From: Candidatus Levyibacteriota bacterium
Lineage (GTDB): Bacteria > Patescibacteriota > Microgenomatia > Levybacterales > UBA12049
Length of the DNA stretch: 21,795 bases
Assembly (NCBI GenBank): GCA_023245515.1
Contig: JAHFKE010000013.1
Coordinates: 1-21,795, forward strand
Reading direction: 5' to 3'
Shown: positions 6,228 to 13,537 of the stretch, piece after piece
How the letters are laid out: every line of letters starts with the position of its first letter
Numbering within the stretch: position 1 is the stretch's first letter
Notes under the pieces: model-generated
The model's input: the letters and a program-made list of their open reading frames with translations, nothing else
What the model was told of the DNA's origin: nothing
Databases searched by the model: none
Made by a program: the position numbers and the translations under genes

Positions 6228-9200
6228 TTATTTTCCTATATACGAGCGGAGGGTGCAGTATTCGCAGTCGGGCTTCTTGCACCCCTTGTCCCAGAAGCCA
6301 AGAGATATAATTTCATTTGCAACTTCCTGTAGCTGTTTTTCAAGTGCTTTGACTTCTTCAGATGTGATGTCAAAAATTTCTCGTTTATAAATTCCTTTTT
6401 CATTTGGCTCGACAAATTCAATGACACCGCTTGTCATTCTCATCTTCTTATATTGATAATGATCAAGAAGAACTTTATAAAACGTTAACTGTCTCTTATA
6501 ATCACCATCGCTTGACTTTGTTATTCCTTCAATGGTTCCTCTACTTTTTGGTTTTCCTGTTTTGAAGTCATAGACAATTACGTCGTCAGATCCCTTTATC
6601 GGTTCTATCATGTCGATCTTTCCGGTCAGCTTTAGTTTCTCAGAGAAATTGACTCCTTTTATATTTAATTCACTCGTTAGATGTGGTCCCCATAGAGACA
6701 TCCTTTCTCTATAGTAGCCCTCAAGCACTCTCTTGCCCTTCTCCTTAAGCTCGAGTGTCTCCTGTGGCGTCAGGGGTTGTCTTAACAAGGCTTTGCTGTA
6801 TGCATCGAGGAGAAATTCTAGACCGGATTCTTCTTTTCTATATTTAATATATGTACTAAGGGCCTGATGGACAGCGGATCCGAACATTGCAGACTTGGTC
6901 ATAACTTCAGGAATCTCGAGTAGGTTTCTAAAGAAATATCTCCATGGGCACTCAAGATAGTTGTTCAGATGTGTCGCAGCAAAACCCTTGCGCAGAAACA
7001 TTTCTGCAAAGAGATCTTTGTTATCTAAATACTCGTTGGCGATATCAGCCCTACGACTCTTATCCAGACTTTCAAGAATTATCTGCTTGTTATCTAAAAA
7101 TTTCTTTTCGAACTCTTCAATGCTTTCCAGCTCTTTGTAGGAATTAAGTATCTCTTCAATGAACTGGGATGGGACCTGCTCTCTTCCATCCTGAGAGTGT
7201 GTGGAATAACTTATTATGACTTCTTTACGGGCTCTGGTAAGAGCGACATAGAAGAGTCTTCGTTCGTCTTCATTTTTCTCCTCGTCGGTCAAGGTAATGA
7301 TTTTGTCTTTCAGATATTCCCATGGAAGTGTAAAGCTATTTCCTTTTCTGCGTGAGTTTCCCCAGTGTCCATCAAATGCCTGTATGATGTAGACAACGTC
7401 ATATTCTAACCCTTTTGATTTATGAGCAGTCATCAGATGGACCGCATTTTTATGGACAGTCTTTGTGCTTTTTTTAATAGAGACCTGGTGCTTTTCCAGA
7501 AGAGCCAGATAATTTATGAAGTCTCCCAGATTAAAAGATGGATTCTTATCTATGCGTTGCTTGATGTCCTCATAGAATCCGGTAATCTTATCCAAATTCT
7601 GGAGAGAGTTTCTTTTGGAGACAAGCATTTTCATAAGTCCTGAATTGCTGATAACGCTTTTAAATAAATAATCGAAGCGCTCATTTTTACTATCTATTTT
7701 CCATTGAATAAGATTTGTATAAAAACTTTCTATTTTTTTAAGTGACTTAAGATGAGCAATGGTTTTGTACTCTCCGCTATTGAGGAGTTCCCAGACGGTT
7801 GTTTGTTGGACATGAGCCATACTGATAATCCTGACGATATCAACAGGGTTTATTTCCAGACAGTCAATATGCATTGCTTGAAGGAGATCTCCTTCCGACC
7901 CAAAATTATGGATAGCATTAAAAAGTAAGATTAACTTTTTTATCTCTATGTCCTGAAGGATATTCTGATTTGATTCCACGACGAAGGGGATTGACTCTTT
8001 TTCAAATACATCTACGAAGGGGGAGATATCTCTATTTTCTTTGGCCAAGATCACAATTTCTGAAGGTAGAACGCTGTTTGCAATCTTTTTCTTTATAGAA
8101 TCAGCAATTGCATAATATTCACTATAATAATCTGTTGTTTCAATTATTTTTATTTTCTTTTCCTCATGTTTACTTCTGGCGGTAAGCTTAGCATTCTCCG
8201 GCATAAATTGAGAGGCGAGGAGATTATTTCTGATGAGTGCTCCTGATGCATCAAGGATAATTTGGGCTGAGCGATAATTGTCCTTGAGGTTTATAAGCAG
8301 GGCTTCGGGGTAGAGTTTTTTGAAGTAGAGAAAATTTTCAAGGGATGCTCCCTGAAATCTATAAATTGATTGCTTCTCATCTCCCACTACGAAGAGATTA
8401 GGATTAGTGTAAAAGCTACAGAGAAGCTCTATTATTTTATTTTGCGCAGCGTTGGTATCCTGGTGCTCGTCAACCAGGATATATTGGTAGCGTTCTTGCG
8501 TCCGGAGGAGTAGCTGCGGGTTGCTCTCAAATGCTTTTATGACTTCAAGCAGCATGTCATTAAAATCGTAGGCTTTTCTTTCATAGAGAGATTTTTGGTA
8601 GGCTCTATAAATGATCAAAAGCTCTTTATTTTTACCAATACTCTTAAGTCTCTTTTCGTGATAGCTTTTCATTTTGCCCTTGTAGACTCCCCTTTCATGA
8701 TAGAGGTCTTCAACTTGTTCAAAATCTTTCTCATCTTTTACTATGGCCTCTGCGAATTTCTCAACGGTTATGCCTTCTTTTTTCAGGTCACTGATTGCGC
8801 TCAGTGCGGGTTTTACATAATACGTGGGATCGCCAAAGGGCTTGAGAATGGTAAGTTTTTCGTTTTCAATTATTTCTTCCAGTATCTGGATTTGCTCTAG
8901 TGTCTCAATGTTTTCTGACGCAATAAAACTGGGAAAGTCTTCAGGGTTATTCTTAATGATGTCGTTGCAGAATCCATGAAAGGTATTGACATCGACTTTG
9001 TATGCCGGAGTGCCGATGGTGTCTACCAATCTCTTCCTCATGGCATAGACACCTGATTCTGTAAATGTAAGAGCGAGGATATTTTCAGGATTGATATCTG
9101 TTTTGAGGAGTATATTTGCGATGCGAAGAGTGAGGATTTGCGTCTTTCCTGTCCCAGGTCCTGCAATCACCATCACGGCACCCTCTATCGCATCGACCGC

Positions 9201-9257
9201 GCTTCTTTGTGCATCATTTAGGCTCTTTATTGCTTTCTCAAATTGTCCGGTGACCAT
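6228..9257 (-). CDS. UvrD/PcrA-type helicase fused to PD-(D/E)XK nuclease with Fe-S cysteines
   Basis: A 1009-residue DNA repair motor with a nuclease tail. The superfamily 1A helicase motifs are intact: Walker A AGPGTGKT at 32-39, motif II DEHQDT from Asp263, motif III VVGDEKQSIYRFQGA, motif V TAHKSKGLEYDVVYI and motif VI YVALTRAR. The C-terminal 240 residues form a RecB-family nuclease: Gly-Ser-Ala-Val-His, then the metal-binding Asp in GKIDMIEP, Asp897-Phe-Lys899, and the Gln motif KRQLTFY. Four cysteines flank it, one before (Cys770) and three after (Cys993, Cys998, Cys1001), the arrangement that holds an iron-sulfur cluster in AddB, Cas4 and Dna2. The order resembles AddA with AddB-like cysteines, but no partner subunit is nearby. 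It probably resects or processes DNA ends. Start MVTGQFEKAI lies 7 nt after a -10-like box. Confidence 0.92.
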   Translation of the reverse strand: MVTGQFEKAIKSLNDAQRSAVDAIEGAVMVIAGPGTGKTQILTLRIANILLKTDINPENILALTFTESGVYAMRKRLVDTIGTPAYKVDVNTFHGFCNDIIKNNPEDFPSFIASENIETLEQIQILEEIIENEKLTILKPFGDPTYYVKPALSAISDLKKEGITVEKFAEAIVKDEKDFEQVEDLYHERGVYKGKMKSYHEKRLKSIGKNKELLIIYRAYQKSLYERKAYDFNDMLLEVIKAFESNPQLLLRTQERYQYILVDEHQDTNAAQNKIIELLCSFYTNPNLFVVGDEKQSIYRFQGASLENFLYFKKLYPEALLINLKDNYRSAQIILDASGALIRNNLLASQFMPENAKLTARSKHEEKKIKIIETTDYYSEYYAIADSIKKKIANSVLPSEIVILAKENRDISPFVDVFEKESIPFVVESNQNILQDIEIKKLILLFNAIHNFGSEGDLLQAMHIDCLEINPVDIVRIISMAHVQQTTVWELLNSGEYKTIAHLKSLKKIESFYTNLIQWKIDSKNERFDYLFKSVISNSGLMKMLVSKRNSLQNLDKITGFYEDIKQRIDKNPSFNLGDFINYLALLEKHQVSIKKSTKTVHKNAVHLMTAHKSKGLEYDVVYIIQAFDGHWGNSRRKGNSFTLPWEYLKDKIITLTDEEKNEDERRLFYVALTRARKEVIISYSTHSQDGREQVPSQFIEEILNSYKELESIEEFEKKFLDNKQIILESLDKSRRADIANEYLDNKDLFAEMFLRKGFAATHLNNYLECPWRYFFRNLLEIPEVMTKSAMFGSAVHQALSTYIKYRKEESGLEFLLDAYSKALLRQPLTPQETLELKEKGKRVLEGYYRERMSLWGPHLTSELNIKGVNFSEKLKLTGKIDMIEPIKGSDDVIVYDFKTGKPKSRGTIEGITKSSDGDYKRQLTFYKVLLDHYQYKKMRMTSGVIEFVEPNEKGIYKREIFDITSEEVKALEKQLQEVANEIISLGFWDKGCKKPDCEYCTLRSYIGK

Positions 9258-9264
9258 AAAGACT

Positions 9265-9270
9265 ATTTTA
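9265..9270 (-). promoter_or_regulatory. Helicase gene -10 box, probably leaderless
   Basis: TAAAAT on the minus strand ends 7 nt before the ATG, with a partial -35 (TTTCCA, 9288-9293) at 17 nt. There is no Shine-Dalgarno sequence. Transcription would begin at the start codon. The cupredoxin gene lies upstream on the same strand, 65 nt away, in an A/T-rich gap with no terminator. Confidence 0.5.
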
Positions 9271-9322
9271 CATGTTTGGCTGATAAATGGAAAATGAAAG
9301 ATTAAAAATAGAAGATAGTTTA

Positions 9323-9751
9323 CTACTCAACAACGACTGTTCCTGTTCTGTTGGGGTGCATATGGTCGTGGTATTGATAGGTGCCTTTCTCTGTGGCTGT
9401 GAACTCAAGCGTTCCACCGTCATCGAATTTGCCAAGGTTCAATGGTTTGTAGTCTGTGTGGATAGGGTGGGGATTTGAATGCACGGTGGCAGTTGAACCG
9501 CTTTTGTTGGTCCAAACAACTTTGTCTCCGACCTTGACAGTGACAGTCTGTGGTGTGAATCCATCCTGAGTTAAGGTGACGTCTGTTTGGTTCTTCTTCA
9601 TCATTGCGCCTTCAGAAGGAGCAGTTGTAGCAACAGGAGCGACTGTAGGAGCGGGCGTTTGTCCAGCCTGTGGCTTATTATTAGCGAAGAAATATGCGCC
9701 ACCTAGCACTACTACGACACCGACTACAATCAAGAGAGTTTTCATATTCAT
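9323..9751 (-). CDS. Membrane-anchored cupredoxin-like protein lacking the copper Cys
   Basis: 142 residues. Residues 4-22 form a hydrophobic signal anchor, followed by a Pro/Ala/Thr linker (about 27-48) and an exported cupredoxin beta-sandwich (about 56-142) with GFTPQTVTVKVGDKVVWTNKS and a final GTYQYHDHMHPNRTGTVVVE. In related plastocyanin-like proteins the last loop reads YHC-x2-HP-x-M. Here Cys is Asp129 and the Met position is Arg135, while His132 remains and His91, His95, His98 and His130 are nearby. A normal blue type 1 copper site is therefore unlikely. A His/Asp-based copper site or a purely structural role remain possible. It faces outward on the cell surface and diverges from a flavin reductase gene. 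Confidence 0.85.
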   Translation of the reverse strand: MNMKTLLIVVGVVVVLGGAYFFANNKPQAGQTPAPTVAPVATTAPSEGAMMKKNQTDVTLTQDGFTPQTVTVKVGDKVVWTNKSGSTATVHSNPHPIHTDYKPLNLGKFDDGGTLEFTATEKGTYQYHDHMHPNRTGTVVVE

Positions 9752-9756
9752 GAATT

Positions 9757-9786
9757 AGTATACTATCATTTTATACGAGATTGCAA
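9757..9786 (-). promoter_or_regulatory. Cupredoxin gene promoter, probably leaderless
   Basis: On the minus strand, TTGCAA (9781-9786), 18 nt, then TATACT (9757-9762), ending 5 nt before the ATG at 9751. There is no Shine-Dalgarno sequence. Confidence 0.6.
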
Positions 9787-9807
9787 GGGGTATGGTAGAT
9801 TCTTATA

Positions 9808-9836
9808 TTTACAATACCTAGTTCTTACAGTATAAA
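9808..9836 (+). promoter_or_regulatory. Flavoprotein gene promoter, probably leaderless
   Basis: TTTACA (9808-9813), exactly 17 nt, then TATAAA (9831-9836). The ATG at 9846 is 9 nt downstream, so the mRNA leader would be only about 0-3 nt. This is the best-supported leaderless candidate because both promoter boxes are good. Confidence 0.65.
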
Positions 9837-9845
9837 GTAAATACA

Positions 9846-10535
9846 ATGACGTCGTCAAAGGAATTTTTTCTACTTTTTATAAAGAAGGAAAAGGTAGCGA
9901 AGAATACATATTCGTTTTATTTCGATAGATCCCATGTGAATTATGATTTTAGGCCTGGGCAATATAATCGGATGATACTTCCTCATGATAATCCTGATGA
10001 GCGGGGAACTAGTAGGTTTTTTACTGTCGTGTCCTCACCGCTTGAGAAGGATTATCTTGTAATTACAACCAAGATTGTCCGGAGTACATTTAAGAAGAAG
10101 CTAGCAAGTCTTATACCAGGTGACAAAGTTAAGTTTTTTGGGCCGATGGGAAATCTCGTTTTGCTTGATGATGAAAAGGAGTCGTTGGTGTTGTTGGCAG
10201 GCGGGATGGGCATCACACCTTTTCGCAGTATGTTAACGTATGCAGGCGTTAAAAAATTAAATTCTAAAATTACTCTGCTTGCCTCTTTTTCTGCAGCTGA
10301 GGAGATGGTATTTCATGAGGAGCTAGTAAAGATTGCGAACGAACGTCCTACTATCAAAGTTGTTTATGCCACTAAGAGCCCTGAAGAATTAGTAAAAGAG
10401 TATATTAAAGATGTGCAGCAATCAAAGTATTACGTAGTAGGTCCACCTGAGATGGTTGATGTGGCAAGGCAGATGCTTGAATCTTTGCGAGTGCCAGAAG
10501 AAAAAATCGTAACCGAGAGCTTTATAGACTACTAA
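9846..10535 (+). CDS. Ferredoxin reductase-like FAD/NAD(P)-binding oxidoreductase
   Basis: 229 residues of the ferredoxin-NADP reductase fold and little else. The N-terminal beta-barrel binds flavin: DFRPGQYNRM, then RFFTVVSS at 57-64, equivalent to the RxYS/T flavin motif. The second half binds the pyridine nucleotide, with AGGMGITPFRSML from residue 118 and YYVVGPPEMV near 195. There is no iron-sulfur domain, so electrons must pass to a separate partner. The substrate cannot be told from sequence. No signal peptide is visible, so it is probably cytoplasmic. It diverges from the cupredoxin gene, and its last 14 nt overlap the 3' end of rmuC on the opposite strand. Confidence 0.88.
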   Translation: MTSSKEFFLLFIKKEKVAKNTYSFYFDRSHVNYDFRPGQYNRMILPHDNPDERGTSRFFTVVSSPLEKDYLVITTKIVRSTFKKKLASLIPGDKVKFFGPMGNLVLLDDEKESLVLLAGGMGITPFRSMLTYAGVKKLNSKITLLASFSAAEEMVFHEELVKIANERPTIKVVYATKSPEELVKEYIKDVQQSKYYVVGPPEMVDVARQMLESLRVPEEKIVTESFIDY

Positions 10536-11547
10536 GCTTCTCTTTCGTCTCTGTATTTAAGTGTTTCACTGAAGATATTTTTTGTCCAAGGACGTTAAAG
10601 CTTTTATTTACGTTGGAGAATTGATTTGAGGCGTTGCCGATATGCTTGCCGAGAACATCTAATGAATCATTTGTTTTTTCATAATCGATTTGTAGTCCGC
10701 GAAGAAGTTTTAAAACTTCTTTAGACTGCGATTCAATCTTTTTCCCTTCAAAAGAAAGAAGGATTGTCTGTAAATGAGCATAAAGCGTACTGGGTGAAAC
10801 GATATATACTCTTTGTGTCCTGGCATATTCGGTGATATCGTCCATATTTACCAGCTCGTAAAATACTGACTCGCTTGGTACGTACATGAGTGCAAAGTCC
10901 ATGGTTCCTTCATCTGGAAGAATATATTTTTTGGCAATGGCATCAATATGTTTTTTGACATCACGGCCGAATTCCTTGCGGAAAGTGGCTACATCCTCTT
11001 CAGTTTTTGCCTTTGCCAGTCTTTGAAAATTTTCCATAGGGAATTTCGAGTCAATCGGAAGAATGCCGGCATCTGTCTGAATCGCCGCATCGACTTTGTC
11101 TCCTGATTTGAATTGATACTGCAAGTGAAAACTATTTTTGGGAAAGATTTGGGTGATCAAGTCCTTGAGGATTTGTTCACCTATATTACCTCTGAGTTTG
11201 GGACTTTTTAAAAAGTCCTGCAGTTCTTGCATAGATCTGCCAATTTCACTCATCTGAGCTACTTCTTTCCCAACTGTCCCTATGACCTCTGCGGCCTTAT
11301 CAAGTCGTGCATTTAATTGTTTTGAGTTCTCTTGAAGTGTGCGATAGACGCTGTTTGTGTTGGCATGGAGCGACTCGTTAATTGTTTTATTTGTTGTTTC
11401 AAGAGAATGCTGCATAGACTTGAGCCATTCAAGAAGGGCTTGATCCGTTGAAGGTTTTTTAAGCTCTGAGAGCTTTTTATTTATGAAGAAGAAAAGCGCA
11501 ATAAATCCGAGGAATATGACTATAAGAATAATAGGCAGGCTGTCCAT
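10522..11547 (-). CDS. rmuC: DNA recombination protein RmuC
   Basis: 341 residues. Residues 4-22 are a transmembrane helix (PIILIVIFLGFIALFFFIN), followed by a coiled-coil region to about 110, then the RmuC domain starting with GNIGEQILKDL at 120-130. This includes FKSGDKVDAAIQTDAGILPIDSKFP, the conserved core of this PD-(D/E)XK-like fold (Asp-Ala and Asp-Ser-Lys). RmuC proteins restrain inverted-repeat rearrangements and, in some bacteria, help defend against foreign DNA. The enzyme activity is only partly understood. It is shorter than E. coli RmuC, as is common. It lies 20 nt after tsaD and probably has its own leaderless promoter as well as read-through. Confidence 0.93.
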   Translation of the reverse strand: MDSLPIILIVIFLGFIALFFFINKKLSELKKPSTDQALLEWLKSMQHSLETTNKTINESLHANTNSVYRTLQENSKQLNARLDKAAEVIGTVGKEVAQMSEIGRSMQELQDFLKSPKLRGNIGEQILKDLITQIFPKNSFHLQYQFKSGDKVDAAIQTDAGILPIDSKFPMENFQRLAKAKTEEDVATFRKEFGRDVKKHIDAIAKKYILPDEGTMDFALMYVPSESVFYELVNMDDITEYARTQRVYIVSPSTLYAHLQTILLSFEGKKIESQSKEVLKLLRGLQIDYEKTNDSLDVLGKHIGNASNQFSNVNKSFNVLGQKISSVKHLNTETKEKLSSL

Positions 11548-11554
11548 ATTGTTT

Positions 11555-11560
11555 ATTGTA
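11555..11560 (-). promoter_or_regulatory. rmuC -10 box, probably leaderless
   Basis: TACAAT on the minus strand ends 7 nt before the rmuC ATG, inside the 20-nt gap after tsaD. No convincing -35 is found in the tsaD 3' end, so this site is tentative. Confidence 0.4.
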
Positions 11561-11567
11561 GCACGTC

Positions 11568-12575
11568 CTAGAAATACAATTCTGGGTTAGCTGTTATGTC
11601 CTGCCATGGTACCGGCTTGTAATTATAGAAGGCAGCGCTTGCGATCATGGCAGCATTATCAGTGCAGAGGATCTTTGCCGGAGCAAAGAATTTAACACCC
11701 AAGCCCTCACTCTGTGCTTTAAATTCATCGTGTAGAGCTTGATTAGCTGAGACTCCGCCTGAAAGAAGAATTGACTTAACATCAAATTTTGCGGCGGCTT
11801 TCATTGTTTTTCTTACGACGACATCGATGATGGCATCTTGGGTTGATCTTGCTATGTCATTTACCGTCTGCTCATCCATAGTTCTAATATTGTTTACTTC
11901 TCTTAAGACTGCAGCTTTAAGTCCTGAAAATGAAAAATCCAGCTCGTTTGATCCTATAAGTGGGCGGGGGAACCGAAAGCGTTTGGGATCACCTTTCTTT
12001 GCAGCCTGTTCAATCGCAGGTCCGCCTGGATAGGGAAGTCCGATGAGTCGTCCAATTTTATCAAATGCCTCTCCCGCTGCATCGTCGCGTGTTCCGCCGA
12101 CTAATTCCAACTCTCCATGACCCTTCAATAATAAGAGATCGGTATGGCCTCCTGAGATGACAAGGGCAATTGCAGGAAATTCTATGTCATCTGAGGATTT
12201 GTCTATGAAGTTAGCGTATATGTGTCCCACCATATGATTTACCGGTACGATTGGTTTATTGAGAACCAGTGAAAGAGTTTTTGCTGTTTCTACGCCAACG
12301 AGTAAAGAACCTATCAGTCCTGGTCCATATGTCACTCCGATGGCGTCTATATCAGTCATTTCGATATGAGCTTTCTCAAGCGCTTCTCTGATGGTCGGGA
12401 GCATATATTTGACTTGTTCGCGCGCAGCGTTCTCTGGAATGACGCCACCTGTCGTTGCATGGAGCGCAAGCGAAGACGCAATTATATTTGATTTGAGAAC
12501 TACCTGTCCCTTGTCGCCTTGGATGATTGCTGCTGAAGTTTCATCACAAGAAGTTTCAATACCTAGGATGGTCAT
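11568..12575 (-). CDS. tsaD: tRNA N6-adenosine threonylcarbamoyltransferase
   Basis: Transfers the threonylcarbamoyl group to A37 of ANN-decoding tRNAs, working with TsaB, TsaC and TsaE. 335 residues, the usual length. The sequence opens with ILGIETSCDETSAAI. It has the metal ligands His114 and His118 in NHMVGH, the ASKHA-fold phosphate loop VISGGHTDLLL, FDFSFSGLKAAV-like (LDFSFSGLKAAV), and the third ligand Asp306 in CTDNAAMIA. The usual His in the VPExAxRxH segment is Gln (IPENAAREQ). The ATG overlaps the stop of the DUF192 gene by 4 nt (ATGA), so the two are translationally coupled. It has no separate Shine-Dalgarno sequence. TsaB and TsaE are not in this window. Confidence 0.97.
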   Translation of the reverse strand: MTILGIETSCDETSAAIIQGDKGQVVLKSNIIASSLALHATTGGVIPENAAREQVKYMLPTIREALEKAHIEMTDIDAIGVTYGPGLIGSLLVGVETAKTLSLVLNKPIVPVNHMVGHIYANFIDKSSDDIEFPAIALVISGGHTDLLLLKGHGELELVGGTRDDAAGEAFDKIGRLIGLPYPGGPAIEQAAKKGDPKRFRFPRPLIGSNELDFSFSGLKAAVLREVNNIRTMDEQTVNDIARSTQDAIIDVVVRKTMKAAAKFDVKSILLSGGVSANQALHDEFKAQSEGLGVKFFAPAKILCTDNAAMIASAAFYNYKPVPWQDITANPELYF

Positions 12576-13027
12576 AATCTTATTTGAACCCTGTCTCCTT
12601 TCTTAATGTTGTATTTTTGAGAGAGTCCTGCATTTATTTCTAGAACCTTATCGCTGGCTGTCTCTGGCTTGTATACGGGTAAACTTTCTTGATCTCTCGA
12701 TGTTGGTGGTGGGACATTTTCAGCAATAGATGTAATTGTATCACCATGAATGAAAATAATGTCTATCGGAAATCGCATGTCTTTCATCCAGAATGCTACG
12801 TCAGATGGTTTACCAAAGATAAAGAGCATCCCATGATCTGCGGGCAGCGAGTCTCTACTAGATAATCCCTTGTGCCGATCTTGCGGGTCTATAGCAATTT
12901 CCAGGTTAAAGGCGTGATGGTTGATGGTTGCTCGCGGAAGTTTTTGTTGTTCAGATGTGTCTTTGTAAAAAATGCCTGCCGCAACAATAACAAGAACAAT
13001 ACTACTGATAACAATGACCTTACGCAT
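12572..13027 (-). CDS. DUF192 family exported protein
   Basis: 151 residues. Residues 3-20 are a hydrophobic signal anchor. The rest is a small beta-rich DUF192 domain with its hallmark blocks: HKGLSSRDSLPADHGMLFIF, then FWMKDMRFPIDIIFI, and VLEINAG near the end. The biochemical function of the family is unknown. Most members are exported and single-domain, and the predicted location here is outside the membrane. The gene begins 2 nt after the upstream nucleotidyltransferase stop and overlaps tsaD by 4 nt, so it is in the middle of an operon. The stop is TGA. Confidence 0.92.
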   Translation of the reverse strand: MRKVIVISSIVLVIVAAGIFYKDTSEQQKLPRATINHHAFNLEIAIDPQDRHKGLSSRDSLPADHGMLFIFGKPSDVAFWMKDMRFPIDIIFIHGDTITSIAENVPPPTSRDQESLPVYKPETASDKVLEINAGLSQKYNIKKGDRVQIRL

Positions 13028-13029
13028 AG

Positions 13030-13512
13030 TTAAAAATCTTTCAATAGCGAGATGAGTTTTGTTGTTGACTTATTTTTGATTGGTATTGTTACGTCAATAA
13101 CTCTACCTTTTATTAATTTTGCCTGGCGCTCTTTATGTAGTCGATTAGCGTCACCTTTTGTTGTGGCGATTATGGCAGGCCTTAGTCTTATTATTAGATC
13201 ATCGTAGTCTTCGTTTTTTTGAAAAGACTTAAGCTTGATAATATAATCTACTATCTCTAGAGCTGAGAGGATTTTTGCCCTGTCACTTTGCGTGTTAATA
13301 GGACGATCTAATCCTTTTGCTTTCGTAATATTCTCATCAGACTCCAAAAGCACAAGCAGTATATCTCCTCTTCTTTTTGCCTTCTCAAGAAATGTAAGGT
13401 GGCCTATGTGGAGAAGATCGAAGCACCCCCCGGTCAGCACTATTTGCTTCTTTGTTTTATGAAGGTCTTTTGAAATTTTTATAGCTTCTTGAATCGTTAA
13501 AATTTTATTCAT
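13030..13512 (-). CDS. RfaE/GlmU-like cytidylyl- or adenylyltransferase
   Basis: 160 residues from the ATG at 13512 (MNKILTIQEA). A longer frame to 13620 would overlap the vanW 3' end by 83 nt and adds residues that do not look like the family. The nucleotidyltransferase signature GGCFDLLHIGHL is present with HIGH at 35-38, followed by LLVLLESDENITKAKG and RPINTQSDRAKILSAL, as in RfaE-type heptose-phosphate adenylyltransferases and glycerol-phosphate cytidylyltransferases. The enzyme joins a nucleotide to a phosphorylated sugar, alcohol or vitamin, but the substrate cannot be read from the sequence. The C-terminal part (TKGDANRLHKER) differs from the usual heptose enzymes. Operon position: 25 nt after vanW and 2 nt before the DUF192 gene. 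Confidence 0.85.
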   Translation of the reverse strand: MNKILTIQEAIKISKDLHKTKKQIVLTGGCFDLLHIGHLTFLEKAKRRGDILLVLLESDENITKAKGLDRPINTQSDRAKILSALEIVDYIIKLKSFQKNEDYDDLIIRLRPAIIATTKGDANRLHKERQAKLIKGRVIDVTIPIKNKSTTKLISLLKDF

Positions 13513-13537
13513 AAGTTTCGGATTGTGACATTCGAAT

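Noticed and set aside
6251..6284. GGGTGCA/TGCACCC inverted repeat just past rnpB, a possible terminator
   Set aside because: It has a 20-nt loop and no T-run, and is explained by the repeated Cys codons of the helicase C-terminus.
5993..6310. Open frame of 105 codons on the plus strand
   Set aside because: It lies mostly inside RNase P RNA, whose conserved structure explains the sequence.
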